A stretch of DNA of 40,048 nt, from positions 1 to 40,048 of the forward strand of contig JAOUMJ010000027.1 in the NCBI GenBank assembly GCA_029881495.1, given 5' to 3'. This DNA is from Nitrospinota bacterium (lineage in GTDB: Bacteria; Nitrospinota_A; UBA7883; JACRGQ01). The position numbers and the translations under genes were made by a program. The number at the start of each line of letters is the position of its first letter. Position 1 is the first letter of the stretch. The notes below the pieces were generated by a model that saw only the letters and a program-made list of their open reading frames with translations, did no database searches and had not been told where the DNA came from. Of the stretch, positions 1 through 7,085 are shown in pieces.

Positions 1-305
1 ATAAGGTATTTTTCGAGCGCCTTCCCTTCGTTTACATGGCTGTTCCATATCTCATCCGCTTTTCCGGCATCGACCATGCCGTACCACAGGTCGTCGGGAT
101 AGACCGCTACCACCGGCCCCATACCGCAAGGCCCCAGACACGAGGTTACGGAGACTTTTACGGTATCGTACTTCTGCGTCTCCTGGAGTTTTCGGCTGAA
201 TGCGTTTATCGTTTCCGTGGCTCCCCTGTCGGCGCATGACCCCTTTGGGTGCCCGGCAGGCCTTTTGTTTCCACATACAAGAAAATGTATTTTCGGTTTC
301 GGCAT
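1..305 (-). CDS. Thioredoxin-like [2Fe-2S] ferredoxin (3' end outside window)
   Basis: Partial gene: the start is at 305 and the reading frame runs open to base 1 (101 codons visible). The protein begins MPKPKIHFLVC and has four cysteines at about residues 11, 24, 56 and 60, the last two in SCLGPCGMGP. This C-x12-C...C-x3-C pattern is that of the thioredoxin-fold [2Fe-2S] ferredoxins (Shethna/Aquifex Fd4 type, also the NuoE C-terminal fold). Such proteins are cytoplasmic electron carriers; the partner here is unknown because the downstream neighbour is outside the window. The start is supported by an AGAGGAG Shine-Dalgarno six bases upstream. A good sigma70 promoter and an inverted repeat that overlaps the ribosome site lie just upstream. 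The family call is firm; the physiological role is not. Confidence 0.85.
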   Translation of the reverse strand, partial: MPKPKIHFLVCGNKRPAGHPKGSCADRGATETINAFSRKLQETQKYDTVKVSVTSCLGPCGMGPVVAVYPDDLWYGMVDAGKADEIWNSHVNEGKALEKYL

Positions 306-312
306 TTTTTCT

Positions 313-349
313 CCTCTTTGTTTATCGTGTAACCGCTTTTACAAAGAGG
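313..349 (-). repeat. Inverted repeat overlapping the ferredoxin Shine-Dalgarno
   Basis: CCTCTTTGT (313-321, plus strand) and ACAAAGAGG (341-349) are perfect 9-base arms around a 19-base loop. On the minus strand the downstream arm contains the AGAGG of the ferredoxin ribosome site. The upstream arm falls at the predicted transcription start. It could be an mRNA hairpin that hides the ribosome site, or an operator between -10 and the gene. Confidence 0.5.
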
Positions 350-351
350 AA

Positions 352-380
352 AGTATAGCCTTTGACGTGGCGGGTGTAAA
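352..380 (-). promoter_or_regulatory. Sigma70-type promoter of the [2Fe-2S] ferredoxin gene
   Basis: On the minus strand TTTACA (375-380) and TATACT (352-357) are separated by exactly 17 bases. Each hexamer matches the consensus at five of six positions. The predicted start of transcription is near 345, about 40 bases upstream of the ferredoxin ATG. Confidence 0.6.
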
Positions 381-481
381 ACAGTCAATGAGGCGATGTC
401 CGTGGAGAGCCTCTCAATATCGCATTGCCCCATGCGGGATGTAACGTATATTAACCTCTCATTCTTCGGAAAACGCGCCCC

Positions 482-1567
482 TCATGCATACCCACCCTTT
501 TCGACAACATGAAGGAATTCCTCCACCAGCGCCTGGTCGAGCTGTTTTCTGCTCTTCCTCAGTATCGAAGCGCTCTCGGCGTGGGAAAGGCTCGGCTTGT
601 ATACTCTCCTGTCGGAGAGGGCGACGTACATATCGACGATGGCGGACATCCGGGCCAAGGTTCCGATCTCCCCTTCGCGCAGTCCGCGCGGATACCCGGT
701 GCCGTCGATTTTTTCATGATGGTTCCAGCATATTTCCATAACCGCTTCAGGAATACCTTCCGTCCTTTTCAATATCTCCATTCCGAAGTTTACATGACTT
801 TTCATCTCTTCCCATTCGTGTGGCTTGAAGGCGCCCGGCTTGTTAAGAACTTTCAACGGAGTCCTTGCCTTCCCTACATCATGGATGATCCCCCCCTCCG
901 TCACCGTCGCGATGTCTGAATCGCTAAACTCCTTTTTTGACCTGGCGAAGAGGGAGAGGAAAATCCCCACCCTCATGGAGTGGACGAAGGTGTAGCTGTC
1001 GTGCTCCTTCAGCGCCTCAAGGATCGGCTTAACCTTGTTTTTCCCGACGACATTCACTATCTCCCTGCCGGTGTTCCTGTAGTCGTCGTATGGAAGTGGC
1101 CTCCCTTTCAAAACCGCGTCGTGCCCCTTGTCGAGCGTTGTCAGTGTGAGCTTCAGCGCCTTCTCCTGTTCCGGCTCCAGTTTTTTCCATTTAGCCTCCT
1201 CCCTGCTGTTAGCCCATCGGCTTACCTTGTGGAGGAAGTGCCCGGAATCGAACGGCTTTATCACATAATCACACGCACCCAACTGCATGGCCTTCAACAC
1301 CGAGGTCTGGTCGCTGAGAGCAGTTACCATGATGACGGGAGATGCCGCGCTTGCGCTTCCATTTCGAATCTCCTGCAGAACTTCATAACCGTCCATTTTC
1401 GGCATCATTACGTCCAGCAGGATGAGGTCGTAAAACACCCGCTGTGTGCTGGCAAGGCCAGCCGGCCCGTTTTCTGCAACATCTATCGCGTAGGAAAGTT
1501 TCTCAAGAGAATGTTTAAGCAGCATGCGCACAGCCGCATCATCGTCAATAATGAGCACGCGCTTCAT
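482..1567 (-). CDS. Response regulator with HD-GYP cyclic-di-GMP phosphodiesterase domain
   Basis: The 361-residue protein has an N-terminal receiver domain (about 1-120) with acidic pocket D8-D10, phospho-acceptor D52 in LLDVMMP, T82 and K104. A linker leads to an HD-GYP domain (about 190-355) with HD at 229-230 (GIIHDVGK) and HHEKIDGTGYP at 283-293, followed by DMYVALSDRRVYKP. HD-GYP enzymes hydrolyse cyclic-di-GMP to pGpG or GMP; phosphorylation of the receiver probably controls the activity. All core metal ligands that can be read are present, so it should be active. A GGAG site precedes the ATG. It lies 97 bases downstream of lexA in the same direction. No partner kinase is adjacent. Cyclic-di-GMP turnover usually controls motility, biofilm or secretion; the target here is unknown. 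Confidence 0.93.
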   Translation of the reverse strand: MKRVLIIDDDAAVRMLLKHSLEKLSYAIDVAENGPAGLASTQRVFYDLILLDVMMPKMDGYEVLQEIRNGSASAASPVIMVTALSDQTSVLKAMQLGACDYVIKPFDSGHFLHKVSRWANSREEAKWKKLEPEQEKALKLTLTTLDKGHDAVLKGRPLPYDDYRNTGREIVNVVGKNKVKPILEALKEHDSYTFVHSMRVGIFLSLFARSKKEFSDSDIATVTEGGIIHDVGKARTPLKVLNKPGAFKPHEWEEMKSHVNFGMEILKRTEGIPEAVMEICWNHHEKIDGTGYPRGLREGEIGTLARMSAIVDMYVALSDRRVYKPSLSHAESASILRKSRKQLDQALVEEFLHVVEKGGYA

Positions 1568-1664
1568 GATGATCTCCTCGTCGAATTTATTGATACTGAT
1601 TATTATATCCAGATACTTTCCATTCTACTTCAATTCCGGCGAGGAAAAAAACAGATGGAAAAAA

Positions 1665-2273
1665 CTAGAAGCGGCGGAGGATGCCGATTACCTTCCCCTG
1701 TATCTGAACCTGTTCCGGCTCGAAATACATCGGCTCCATCTCCCTGTTCGCAGGCTGCAGGCGTATTCTATTGCTCTCGGGATAAAACCTTTTCAGTGTC
1801 GATTCGGAGCCGTCGATGAGCGCGACAACCTTGTCGCCGGGCCGGGCGGTATCGGCGCGCTGGACTATGACCATGTCGCCGTCGAGTATGTGATCCTCCA
1901 TCATTGAATCACCCTTCACCTTCAGGACAAACGTGTCGCTGTCCGCAACCATCTCCTCGGGGAGGGATATCATCTCGGTGTCGGGGAAAGACTCTATCGG
2001 GCGTCCGGCGGCGATGGAACCGAGAACGGGAACCTTCACACCGACCTGAATCCCGCCATGCCCGGCAGGGATCACCTCGATGGAGCGATGCCTGTTCGGC
2101 GAGCGTCTTATCAGCCCGTTCTCCTCCATGTTTTTCAGATGCTGATGAATTGTCGCCGGAGAATTGATGGAAAACTTCTTCTGTATCTCGGCGATGCTGG
2201 GGGCGTATTCGTTCTCCTCCATGAAGGAGGAGATGAAATCGATGATCTCTTTCTGTCTCTTTGTAATCGACAT
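1665..2273 (-). CDS. lexA: LexA SOS repressor / self-cleaving protease
   Basis: With the start at 2273 the protein has 202 residues, the usual LexA length. The N-terminal winged helix begins MSITKRQKEIIDFI, with the recognition helix in SPATIHQHLKNMEENG. The S24 peptidase domain holds the cleavage site A89-G90 (SIAAGRP), nucleophile S123 (KGDSM) and general base K161 (STLKRF). RecA-stimulated self-cleavage at Ala-Gly should release DNA-damage genes. An upstream in-frame ATG at 2312 would add 13 residues with no family match; neither start has a clear Shine-Dalgarno, so 2273 is chosen by homology. The HD-GYP regulator follows 97 bases downstream. I could not find a convincing LexA box upstream, so autoregulation is assumed from the family only. 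Confidence 0.96.
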   Translation of the reverse strand: MSITKRQKEIIDFISSFMEENEYAPSIAEIQKKFSINSPATIHQHLKNMEENGLIRRSPNRHRSIEVIPAGHGGIQVGVKVPVLGSIAAGRPIESFPDTEMISLPEEMVADSDTFVLKVKGDSMMEDHILDGDMVIVQRADTARPGDKVVALIDGSESTLKRFYPESNRIRLQPANREMEPMYFEPEQVQIQGKVIGILRRF

Positions 2274-2341
2274 GTATAAATAGTAACCGAAAATATAGCG
2301 AAAATCAAACATTAATACGAATGGAGAAAATATCAGGTCGT

Positions 2342-2517
2342 GTCATTGCGAACGGAGTGAAGCAATCCCTCCCACGCAAGAGAGACCGCCACGCTCGCTT
2401 CGCTTGCTCGCGATGACAACCACCACATCGTCATTGCGAACGGAGTGAAGCAATTTCTCCCACGCAAGAGAGACCGCCACGTTCGCTTCGCTTACTCGCG
2501 ATGACAACCACCACATC
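2342..2517. repeat. 88-bp palindromic tandem repeats, left block (two units)
   Basis: Two units of 76 bp (2342-2417 and 2430-2505), each followed by the same 12-base spacer AACCACCACATC. Each 76-bp unit is an imperfect palindrome: it opens GTCATTGCGAACGGAGTGAAG and closes with CTTCGCTTGCTCGCGATGAC, which is nearly the reverse complement. Each could fold as a long hairpin. The second unit carries two linked changes (GTTCG and TTACTCG instead of GCTCG and TTGCTCG). Confidence 0.9.
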
Positions 2518-2540
2518 GTCATGCTAAAAGCAATCTTGCT
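2518..2540. repeat. Degenerate repeat fragment with a 7-bp hairpin at the end of the GIY-YIG gene
   Basis: At exactly the next 88-bp register position (2518) the sequence starts GTCATGCTAAAAGCAATC, a shortened form of the left repeat arm. Inside and just past it AAAGCAA and TTGCTTT (2527-2542) form a perfect 7-bp stem with a 2-base loop; it covers the stop codon of the GIY-YIG gene. Confidence 0.6.
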
Positions 2541-2822
2541 TTACCACTCCTCTGATAAGTCCCGCCATTCCCTATTATCGCTTTCAATCAACTCAACTTT
2601 TTTACTTCTTGATCCAGCTTTCAGCTGTTTCTCCCGTGCAATTGCATCCTTAATCGTCGAACAGACCTCGTAATACACCAATCGGTTTACATTATATTTG
2701 CTTGTAAACCCTTTGGTTATTTTCTTCTTATGTTCATACATTCTTCGCTCTAGATTATTAGTAACACCTATGTAAAGAACAGAAGACTTGCTTGCTAAAA
2801 TATAAACATAGAAATATTTCAT
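2541..2822 (-). CDS. Small single-domain GIY-YIG nuclease family protein embedded in the repeat array
   Basis: The 93-residue protein is a lone GIY-YIG domain: YVYIL (5-9) and YIGVT (17-21) form the two-strand signature, followed by NNLERRMYEHK with the catalytic-type arginine (26/27), LVYYE, and AIAREKQLK with the likely metal-binding glutamate E64. This is the compact YhbQ/UvrC-N-terminal type. It has no extra DNA-binding domain. The gene is clearly more AT-rich than its neighbours and has no strong Shine-Dalgarno. It sits between two blocks of 88-bp palindromic repeats, in a slot bounded by remnants of both ends of a repeat unit. A nick or cut in DNA is the expected activity; whether it acts on the repeats is inference. 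It could also be a domesticated or dying copy. Confidence 0.88.
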   Translation of the reverse strand: MKYFYVYILASKSSVLYIGVTNNLERRMYEHKKKITKGFTSKYNVNRLVYYEVCSTIKDAIAREKQLKAGSRSKKVELIESDNREWRDLSEEW

Positions 2823-2878
2823 AAGATAATTTTCAATTTTATCTTAAATTTAATAGTTTTACAGGATTATGACACATC

Positions 2879-3072
2879 GTCATTGCGAACGGAGTAAAGC
2901 AATCTCTCCCACGCAAGAGAGATCGCCACGTTCGCTTCGCTTACTCGCGATGACAACCACCACATCGTCATTGCGAACGGAGTGAAGCAATCTCTCCCAC
3001 GCAAGAGAGATCGCCACGCTCGCTTCGCTTGCTCGCGATGACAACCACCACATCGTCATTGCGAACGAGTGG
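2879..3072. repeat. 88-bp palindromic tandem repeats, right block (two units plus a truncated third)
   Basis: Units at 2879-2954 and 2967-3042 with the 12-base spacer AACCACCACATC after each, then a third unit that begins at 3055 and breaks off after GTCATTGCGAACGAGTGG near 3072. The unit beginning at 2879 carries the same linked variant (GTTCG/TTACTCG) as the unit at 2430; the one at 2967 matches the unit at 2342. The right pair shares GATCGCC where the left pair has GACCGCC. Just before 2879, ATGAC plus ACATC (2869-2878) is a remnant of the closing end of another unit. Confidence 0.9.
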
Positions 3073-3157
3073 ATGAGAAAAAAGGGAACAGAGCCGGATC
3101 AACGCATTGATGCGCGGGTGGCAAAGAGTGAAAAAAGATTCTCGAAATGAGAGGGGG

Positions 3158-3202
3158 ATAAAAAAAAAGGCCGGGGGAGCTTTTACACTCCCTCCGGCCC
3201 TT
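3158..3202 (-). terminator. Rho-independent terminator of the 3.2-4.9 kb lipoprotein gene
   Basis: On the minus strand a GC-rich stem GGCCGGAGGGAG / CTCCCCCGGCC (3169-3199, one imperfection, loop near 3180-3187) is followed by eight or more T residues (A-run 3160-3168 on the plus strand). It starts about 35 bases past the stop codon at 3234. Confidence 0.85.
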
Positions 3203-3233
3203 TAAGACTTTTCAGAACTACAGGAATACCTGC

Positions 3234-4880
3234 TTACTGTACAGTCAGGTAGTCTTCGCTCTGGTAGACATTACCTTCGGCGTCATAAATATCAAAGCCG
3301 ATGGTGTATCCAACATTCAACTTGACAGCCGTAGCGGCAAGTGAATCGCTAACAGTTCCCGTGCCCCACAGGGTATTCATATTCAGAAGGAACACGGCCC
3401 CGGGGGTATTTCCGCCGAGATTGTTGTTTCCAACGGTAGCGGTCCCTGAACCGTCACAGGCATCTACAACCTGCCAGCTAGCACCGGACCACTGCCCTGT
3501 AATAGCTGTTGGCACATCGTTTTGCAGGGTTGTAACTATGTCTGTACCGTCGCCCACAGTGGTTGAGATCAACCTAACCGTTCCCCATACAAGCTCAGGG
3601 AATACAATTTTTGGAACGGCTGCACCAAGAACCGTCGCATCGCCAGCTTTAATGACAACAGCGGTATCACCGGCGGCGTTTGGCTTGTAGCAGTTGAAGT
3701 TATCAATAGTGATAACAGGTGTATTGCCGATCGTGCCTACACCAGACTGAGTGACATGAAAGCCTGTGCTAAGCGCCAACTGCTTGTCATCAGCCGATGT
3801 GCCTGCGTAATGAACCGTACCCTCGAGCGAGTATTGCTCCCCTTCGGTAAGCGGGGTGGCCGCGTCCGGAGTCACCGTCAACTTTGAACCGGTTACAGCG
3901 GCGGCAACGGTAATTTCCTCTACAGCAGGAAGGATGGTTGCCGTATGGGTCTGGAAATCGTTCCAGTACGACAGCGTCAACGTATCGGCATCAACCGTTA
4001 TCGGGAGATTGTATATGATCTCGATCGGGTCGTCCGCTTTGATAAACGCAATTGGTGTACCGCCAGAATTTGCGCCGCCAATGCGGATGTTGTCTGTAAC
4101 TACCGAGATAGTGGTATCCGGCCCGATAGGGAGAAGCGCCTTCGTTATAACATTAGTGGAGTTAACCCCTGCAGAAGAGAACGCAACAGTTGCTGTCTCG
4201 TGCGTCCATACGCCTTCCGCGTCGGTTACGTTTGTTACAAGCAAGTTTGTTGCCGCTCTTGGAATCGTGATGTCATAGGAACCTGGGGTGGTCGTAGATT
4301 CGGTCGCTACTACGTCCTCGAACCCAATTCCATTAGCGCCGCCGCCTGCCCAGTAAACAGTCGCGCCGGAAACCGCTGCGCCTGAAATGGAGTCGACAAG
4401 GTTAACCGTAACCGCGCGTCCCGCTTCAAGTGCAAACTGCTTGCTTTGTTCCACAGACAAATACATGTTGCTACCACAACTGGTGGAATGGCTTGAATTC
4501 GTCTGCATCAGGCCGGAGGCAAGTGTCGGCTGTACTACAATAGGCACTGTCGTGTAACAGGGGAGGCCGGTGATCTTGTACTCACCTGCTGTAGTCTCCG
4601 CCGCGCCGATCGAAGCCTTCTGCTGGGCTGGAATGCCGCCCGTCGTACCGGCGGAAGTGGTCACGCTAAGCCATGCACCGTTGACTTTGTAGTAGACCTT
4701 TGCGTCGGCCACACCTTCACGGGTATCGGCATCTATCACGCGCCCGGTAAGGGTTACCGAACTTTGCGGGTACAAATTAGTCTGTTCGATTACTGTTGTG
4801 CCCGCCTCGCTGCAGCCGAAGCCGGCGAACGGAAGGGCCATCAAGATGGCCAAAAAAGAACCTTTTAGAAATCTTCTCAT
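3234..4880 (-). CDS. Large secreted lipoprotein with Ig-like / carboxypeptidase-regulatory-like domains
   Basis: From the ATG at 4880 the protein has 548 residues. It begins MRRFLKGSFLAILMALPF and has a hydrophobic signal ending GFGC, a weak lipobox (no Leu at -3), so lipidation is probable but not sure. Two stretches look like carboxypeptidase-regulatory/Ig-like folds: GRVIDADTREGVADAKVYYK near the N terminus, and LVDSISGAAVSGATVYW in the middle. A SbsA-type Ig-like stretch (DDPIEIIYNLPITVDADTLTLSYW) follows. It is Thr/Val/Ala-rich, as expected of an extracellular beta-sandwich protein. An in-frame ATG at 4952 has a better Shine-Dalgarno (GAGGG, 5-base gap) and would add 24 residues before the signal peptide; I prefer 4880 because the signal starts there. 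A terminator follows. Exact function unknown; a surface or periplasmic structural role is inferred. Confidence 0.8.
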   Translation of the reverse strand: MRRFLKGSFLAILMALPFAGFGCSEAGTTVIEQTNLYPQSSVTLTGRVIDADTREGVADAKVYYKVNGAWLSVTTSAGTTGGIPAQQKASIGAAETTAGEYKITGLPCYTTVPIVVQPTLASGLMQTNSSHSTSCGSNMYLSVEQSKQFALEAGRAVTVNLVDSISGAAVSGATVYWAGGGANGIGFEDVVATESTTTPGSYDITIPRAATNLLVTNVTDAEGVWTHETATVAFSSAGVNSTNVITKALLPIGPDTTISVVTDNIRIGGANSGGTPIAFIKADDPIEIIYNLPITVDADTLTLSYWNDFQTHTATILPAVEEITVAAAVTGSKLTVTPDAATPLTEGEQYSLEGTVHYAGTSADDKQLALSTGFHVTQSGVGTIGNTPVITIDNFNCYKPNAAGDTAVVIKAGDATVLGAAVPKIVFPELVWGTVRLISTTVGDGTDIVTTLQNDVPTAITGQWSGASWQVVDACDGSGTATVGNNNLGGNTPGAVFLLNMNTLWGTGTVSDSLAATAVKLNVGYTIGFDIYDAEGNVYQSEDYLTVQ

Positions 4881-5291
4881 TTTTTCAAAATCCCCATACA
4901 AATGGTTAATAAAACTAATTTGAAACTTGTCCACTCTCTCTCCCAATCGCATTCAATCCCTCACTATCAAATGCAACGTCCAAATTTTCAGTCTTAAACA
5001 ATTTTTCCTTATTCCAAGGTCTCCTTTCCAGATTTAAGTGATATAAACTTAATTGAAACAAAACAACAGGTTTGTTTCATTGATAAAAAAACGCGGTAAA
5101 TTATCTGGCATATCTTGTTCCAGTATAACAAATCCTTTCAATATTCCCAAATATCCCCCTTCGAATTGCCGAATAGATTCTCCGACATCCATTTCGCCAT
5201 TAGGCAGACTGTCCCTGCATGGGAGCGCGGCAAGGGGGGATCATCGGGAGGATGACTTTGGGAGATCGCCGGGAAAACATCCAAGTCCCGC
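4881..5291. other. Intergenic region with inverted repeat at 5055-5078
   Basis: These 411 bases are AT-rich and hold the upstream region of the large lipoprotein gene and the 3' side of the propeller lipoprotein. GAAACAAA (5055-5062) and TTTGTTTC (5071-5078) are perfect 8-base arms, 8 bases apart, in the upstream region of the minus-strand lipoprotein gene; an operator is possible. An open frame at 5053-5331 on the plus strand has no ribosome site or family resemblance and was not accepted as a gene. Confidence 0.5.
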
Positions 5292-6437
5292 CTACCATGA
5301 GAAAAATTCAACGCTGTTCTTCGTAATGTAAACCATCTTCTTTCCGCTCCACGAGAGTTCAAAACTGCGCGCCCCGCCTTCCACAGGTGCGTACCAGAGC
5401 GGGTTCCCCTTTTCATCCCATCCGTTGAGCGATAAAACTCCATCTTTCTCGAATCCGGCGACAATATGGAAGCCGTTCTCCTTGCCCATGCCGGTAAGGA
5501 CAACCTTCGAATCGCGTGCGCCGCTCCCTTTCACGGAGTAGTTCCAAACCGCCCCGCCATCGGAACGAAAGAGCGCCACGCTCTGCCCCCCCGCCCCATT
5601 ACCGTAGGCGGCGCAGATAGAGCCGAGCCTTGAACAGCTGAGCGATACCGCCCCGCCATGAAAAGCGGCCACGCCAAGCTCTTCACCCTTGTCGTTGAAA
5701 AAATAAATTTTCCCCTTTTCCCCGCCGGTAGAAACCGCGAGGAGACCACCTTCAAGGAAAGAGGATGAGAGCGCGATAGGGGCGCCTGATATATCTCTTT
5801 TCCATATCTCCTTCCCCCCTTCCCAAAAAGCTACCGACCCTTTCGAAGCTATGAACGACGAGTCCGGATGATTCAGGAACGGGAAGATGATAAGCTCCAC
5901 TCCGGCAGGGTATTTCCAAAGCTCCTTGCCGTCGCTGGAAACTACCGAATAGATACCACCCCTTTTTAGCGCGATGAACTGCCCGGTGTGGGACAAGACC
6001 GCCGACTCCGCTTTCCCCAGGTCGAACCTCTTCCCCGTTTTGCCGAATCCTTCGAAGAGAATGACCTCTCCATCTTCGGTTTGCGCAAGGATGTGCGAAC
6101 CGGAACCGCTTGCTGAGAGCTCTTTTACTTTTCCTTTGATCTCCAGATCGCCTACCGCCTCACCGTTTTGATTGATGGCAAGAATAAGCTCCCTGTACGG
6201 CGCTCCCCCTTTTTCAAAATCGCGGGCAACGAAAAATATCCTCTCGCCATTGAACTGCGTGGCGAGGTTTCCAATATTCGCGGTTGTGAAACTCTTCCGC
6301 CTCGACCACTTCTTCTGCGCTGTCGGAGCTGGAACCGTTATTGACGCGTCATTCGACCACGGAAATTTTTCACATGCTCCAAGCGCCGGAAGAGCGGATA
6401 TGAATAGAAGCGAAACGAGTATATTCCTGAAATTCAT
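5292..6437 (-). CDS. Beta-propeller (PQQ/WD40-like) lipoprotein
   Basis: The 381-residue protein starts MNFRNILVSLLFISALP and has a good lipobox LGAC at about residues 18-21, so it should be lipid-anchored in the periplasm. The rest consists of repeated short beta-strand units ending in patterns such as SSDGKELWKYP, GGKEIWKRD, FNDKGEELG, RSDGGAVWNY and DEKGNPLWY. These are the D-x-G-x-x-x-W blades of PQQ/WD40-like propellers, about seven in all. Such proteins are scaffolds, BamB being the best known; no partner is evident here. An ATG at 6458 is also open, but AAAGGA just before 6437 and the signal peptide position favour 6437. It follows cutA by 123 bases, so it may have its own promoter. 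Confidence 0.8.
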   Translation of the reverse strand: MNFRNILVSLLFISALPALGACEKFPWSNDASITVPAPTAQKKWSRRKSFTTANIGNLATQFNGERIFFVARDFEKGGAPYRELILAINQNGEAVGDLEIKGKVKELSASGSGSHILAQTEDGEVILFEGFGKTGKRFDLGKAESAVLSHTGQFIALKRGGIYSVVSSDGKELWKYPAGVELIIFPFLNHPDSSFIASKGSVAFWEGGKEIWKRDISGAPIALSSSFLEGGLLAVSTGGEKGKIYFFNDKGEELGVAAFHGGAVSLSCSRLGSICAAYGNGAGGQSVALFRSDGGAVWNYSVKGSGARDSKVVLTGMGKENGFHIVAGFEKDGVLSLNGWDEKGNPLWYAPVEGGARSFELSWSGKKMVYITKNSVEFFSW

Positions 6438-6560
6438 AATTCCTTTCAATAATAACATACCGGCCCGAAAAACGTGCCTGCCGTCAGAGATGAAAAATGA
6501 ACCATAACTTCAAGAAAGAGAGCCGCGAACCTGTCGGGGCGCCTCGGAGGGAAGAAACCG

Positions 6561-6887
6561 CTACTGTGTGTTGGACTTTATCCAGTCGAGATAGCCTTCA
6601 AAACCGGCGATCATCGGCAAGGCTATGATCTCCGGCACCTCGTAGCTGTGAAGCGACCTGATCTCCGATGAAAGCTTTTCGAAAAGTTCCCTGCGCGTCT
6701 TTATGATAACGAGGCACTCCTCCCCCTTTTCCAGCTTCCCCTTCCACTCATAGATGGAGGTTACCCCTTTCACGATGTTGCAACAGGCGGCAAGCCTCTT
6801 TTCCACAAGGGCGGCGGATATCCTTTCCGCCTCGTCCGCGCTGGAAGCGGTCATAAGCGCCACGATAAAATCATCTGCTCTTTGCAT
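6561..6887 (-). CDS. cutA: Divalent-cation tolerance protein CutA
   Basis: The 108-residue protein matches CutA1 over its full length: VALMTASSADEAERISAALVEKRLAACCNIV, SIYEWKGKLEKGEECLVIIKT, and HSYEVPEIIALPM near the C terminus. CutA forms a very stable cytoplasmic trimer with a ferredoxin-like fold that binds copper. Its role in metal tolerance is loosely defined even in model species. Here it is the last gene of a probable operon: it starts 5 bases after the 61-aa membrane protein gene and 200 bases after rimO. Nothing in the sequence is unusual. Confidence 0.95.
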   Translation of the reverse strand: MQRADDFIVALMTASSADEAERISAALVEKRLAACCNIVKGVTSIYEWKGKLEKGEECLVIIKTRRELFEKLSSEIRSLHSYEVPEIIALPMIAGFEGYLDWIKSNTQ

Positions 6888-6892
6888 GTTGC

Positions 6893-7078
6893 CTATGATT
6901 TAACACCAAAACTCTTCACAAGGAAATAGCCGGAGTAGAAAAAGAACAGGCCGGAAAAGGCAAGCCTGAACATGAAGCCGGTATCGTGCCACCACTGCCA
7001 GGTGATCAAGGAAGCCAGCACCGCTATCATTCCGAAAAGCTGCAGGAGCCTGCCGACATGGAACAAAAAAGCCTTCAT
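6893..7078 (-). CDS. Small membrane protein, unknown function (61 aa)
   Basis: The protein has two hydrophobic helices (about 10-28 and 35-56) with aromatic-rich edges (TWQWWHDTG in the loop, LFFFYSGYFLV in the second). It carries no recognised domain. The gene lies 7 bases after rimO and 5 bases before cutA on the same strand, which makes translation likely. The loop residues WQWWHD are a candidate conserved motif. Membrane location is inferred from hydrophobicity; the function is not known. Confidence 0.7.
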   Translation of the reverse strand: MKAFLFHVGRLLQLFGMIAVLASLITWQWWHDTGFMFRLAFSGLFFFYSGYFLVKSFGVKS

Positions 7079-7085
7079 AGCTTAC

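Noticed and set aside
2274-2341. LexA operator upstream of lexA
   Set aside because: No convincing palindrome of the known LexA-box types; not reported as a site.
2342-3072. CRISPR array
   Set aside because: Units are 76 bp, palindromic, and the 12-base spacers are identical; no cas gene nearby.
5053-5331. 92-codon plus-strand frame
   Set aside because: No ribosome site, low complexity, and partly antisense to the propeller lipoprotein.
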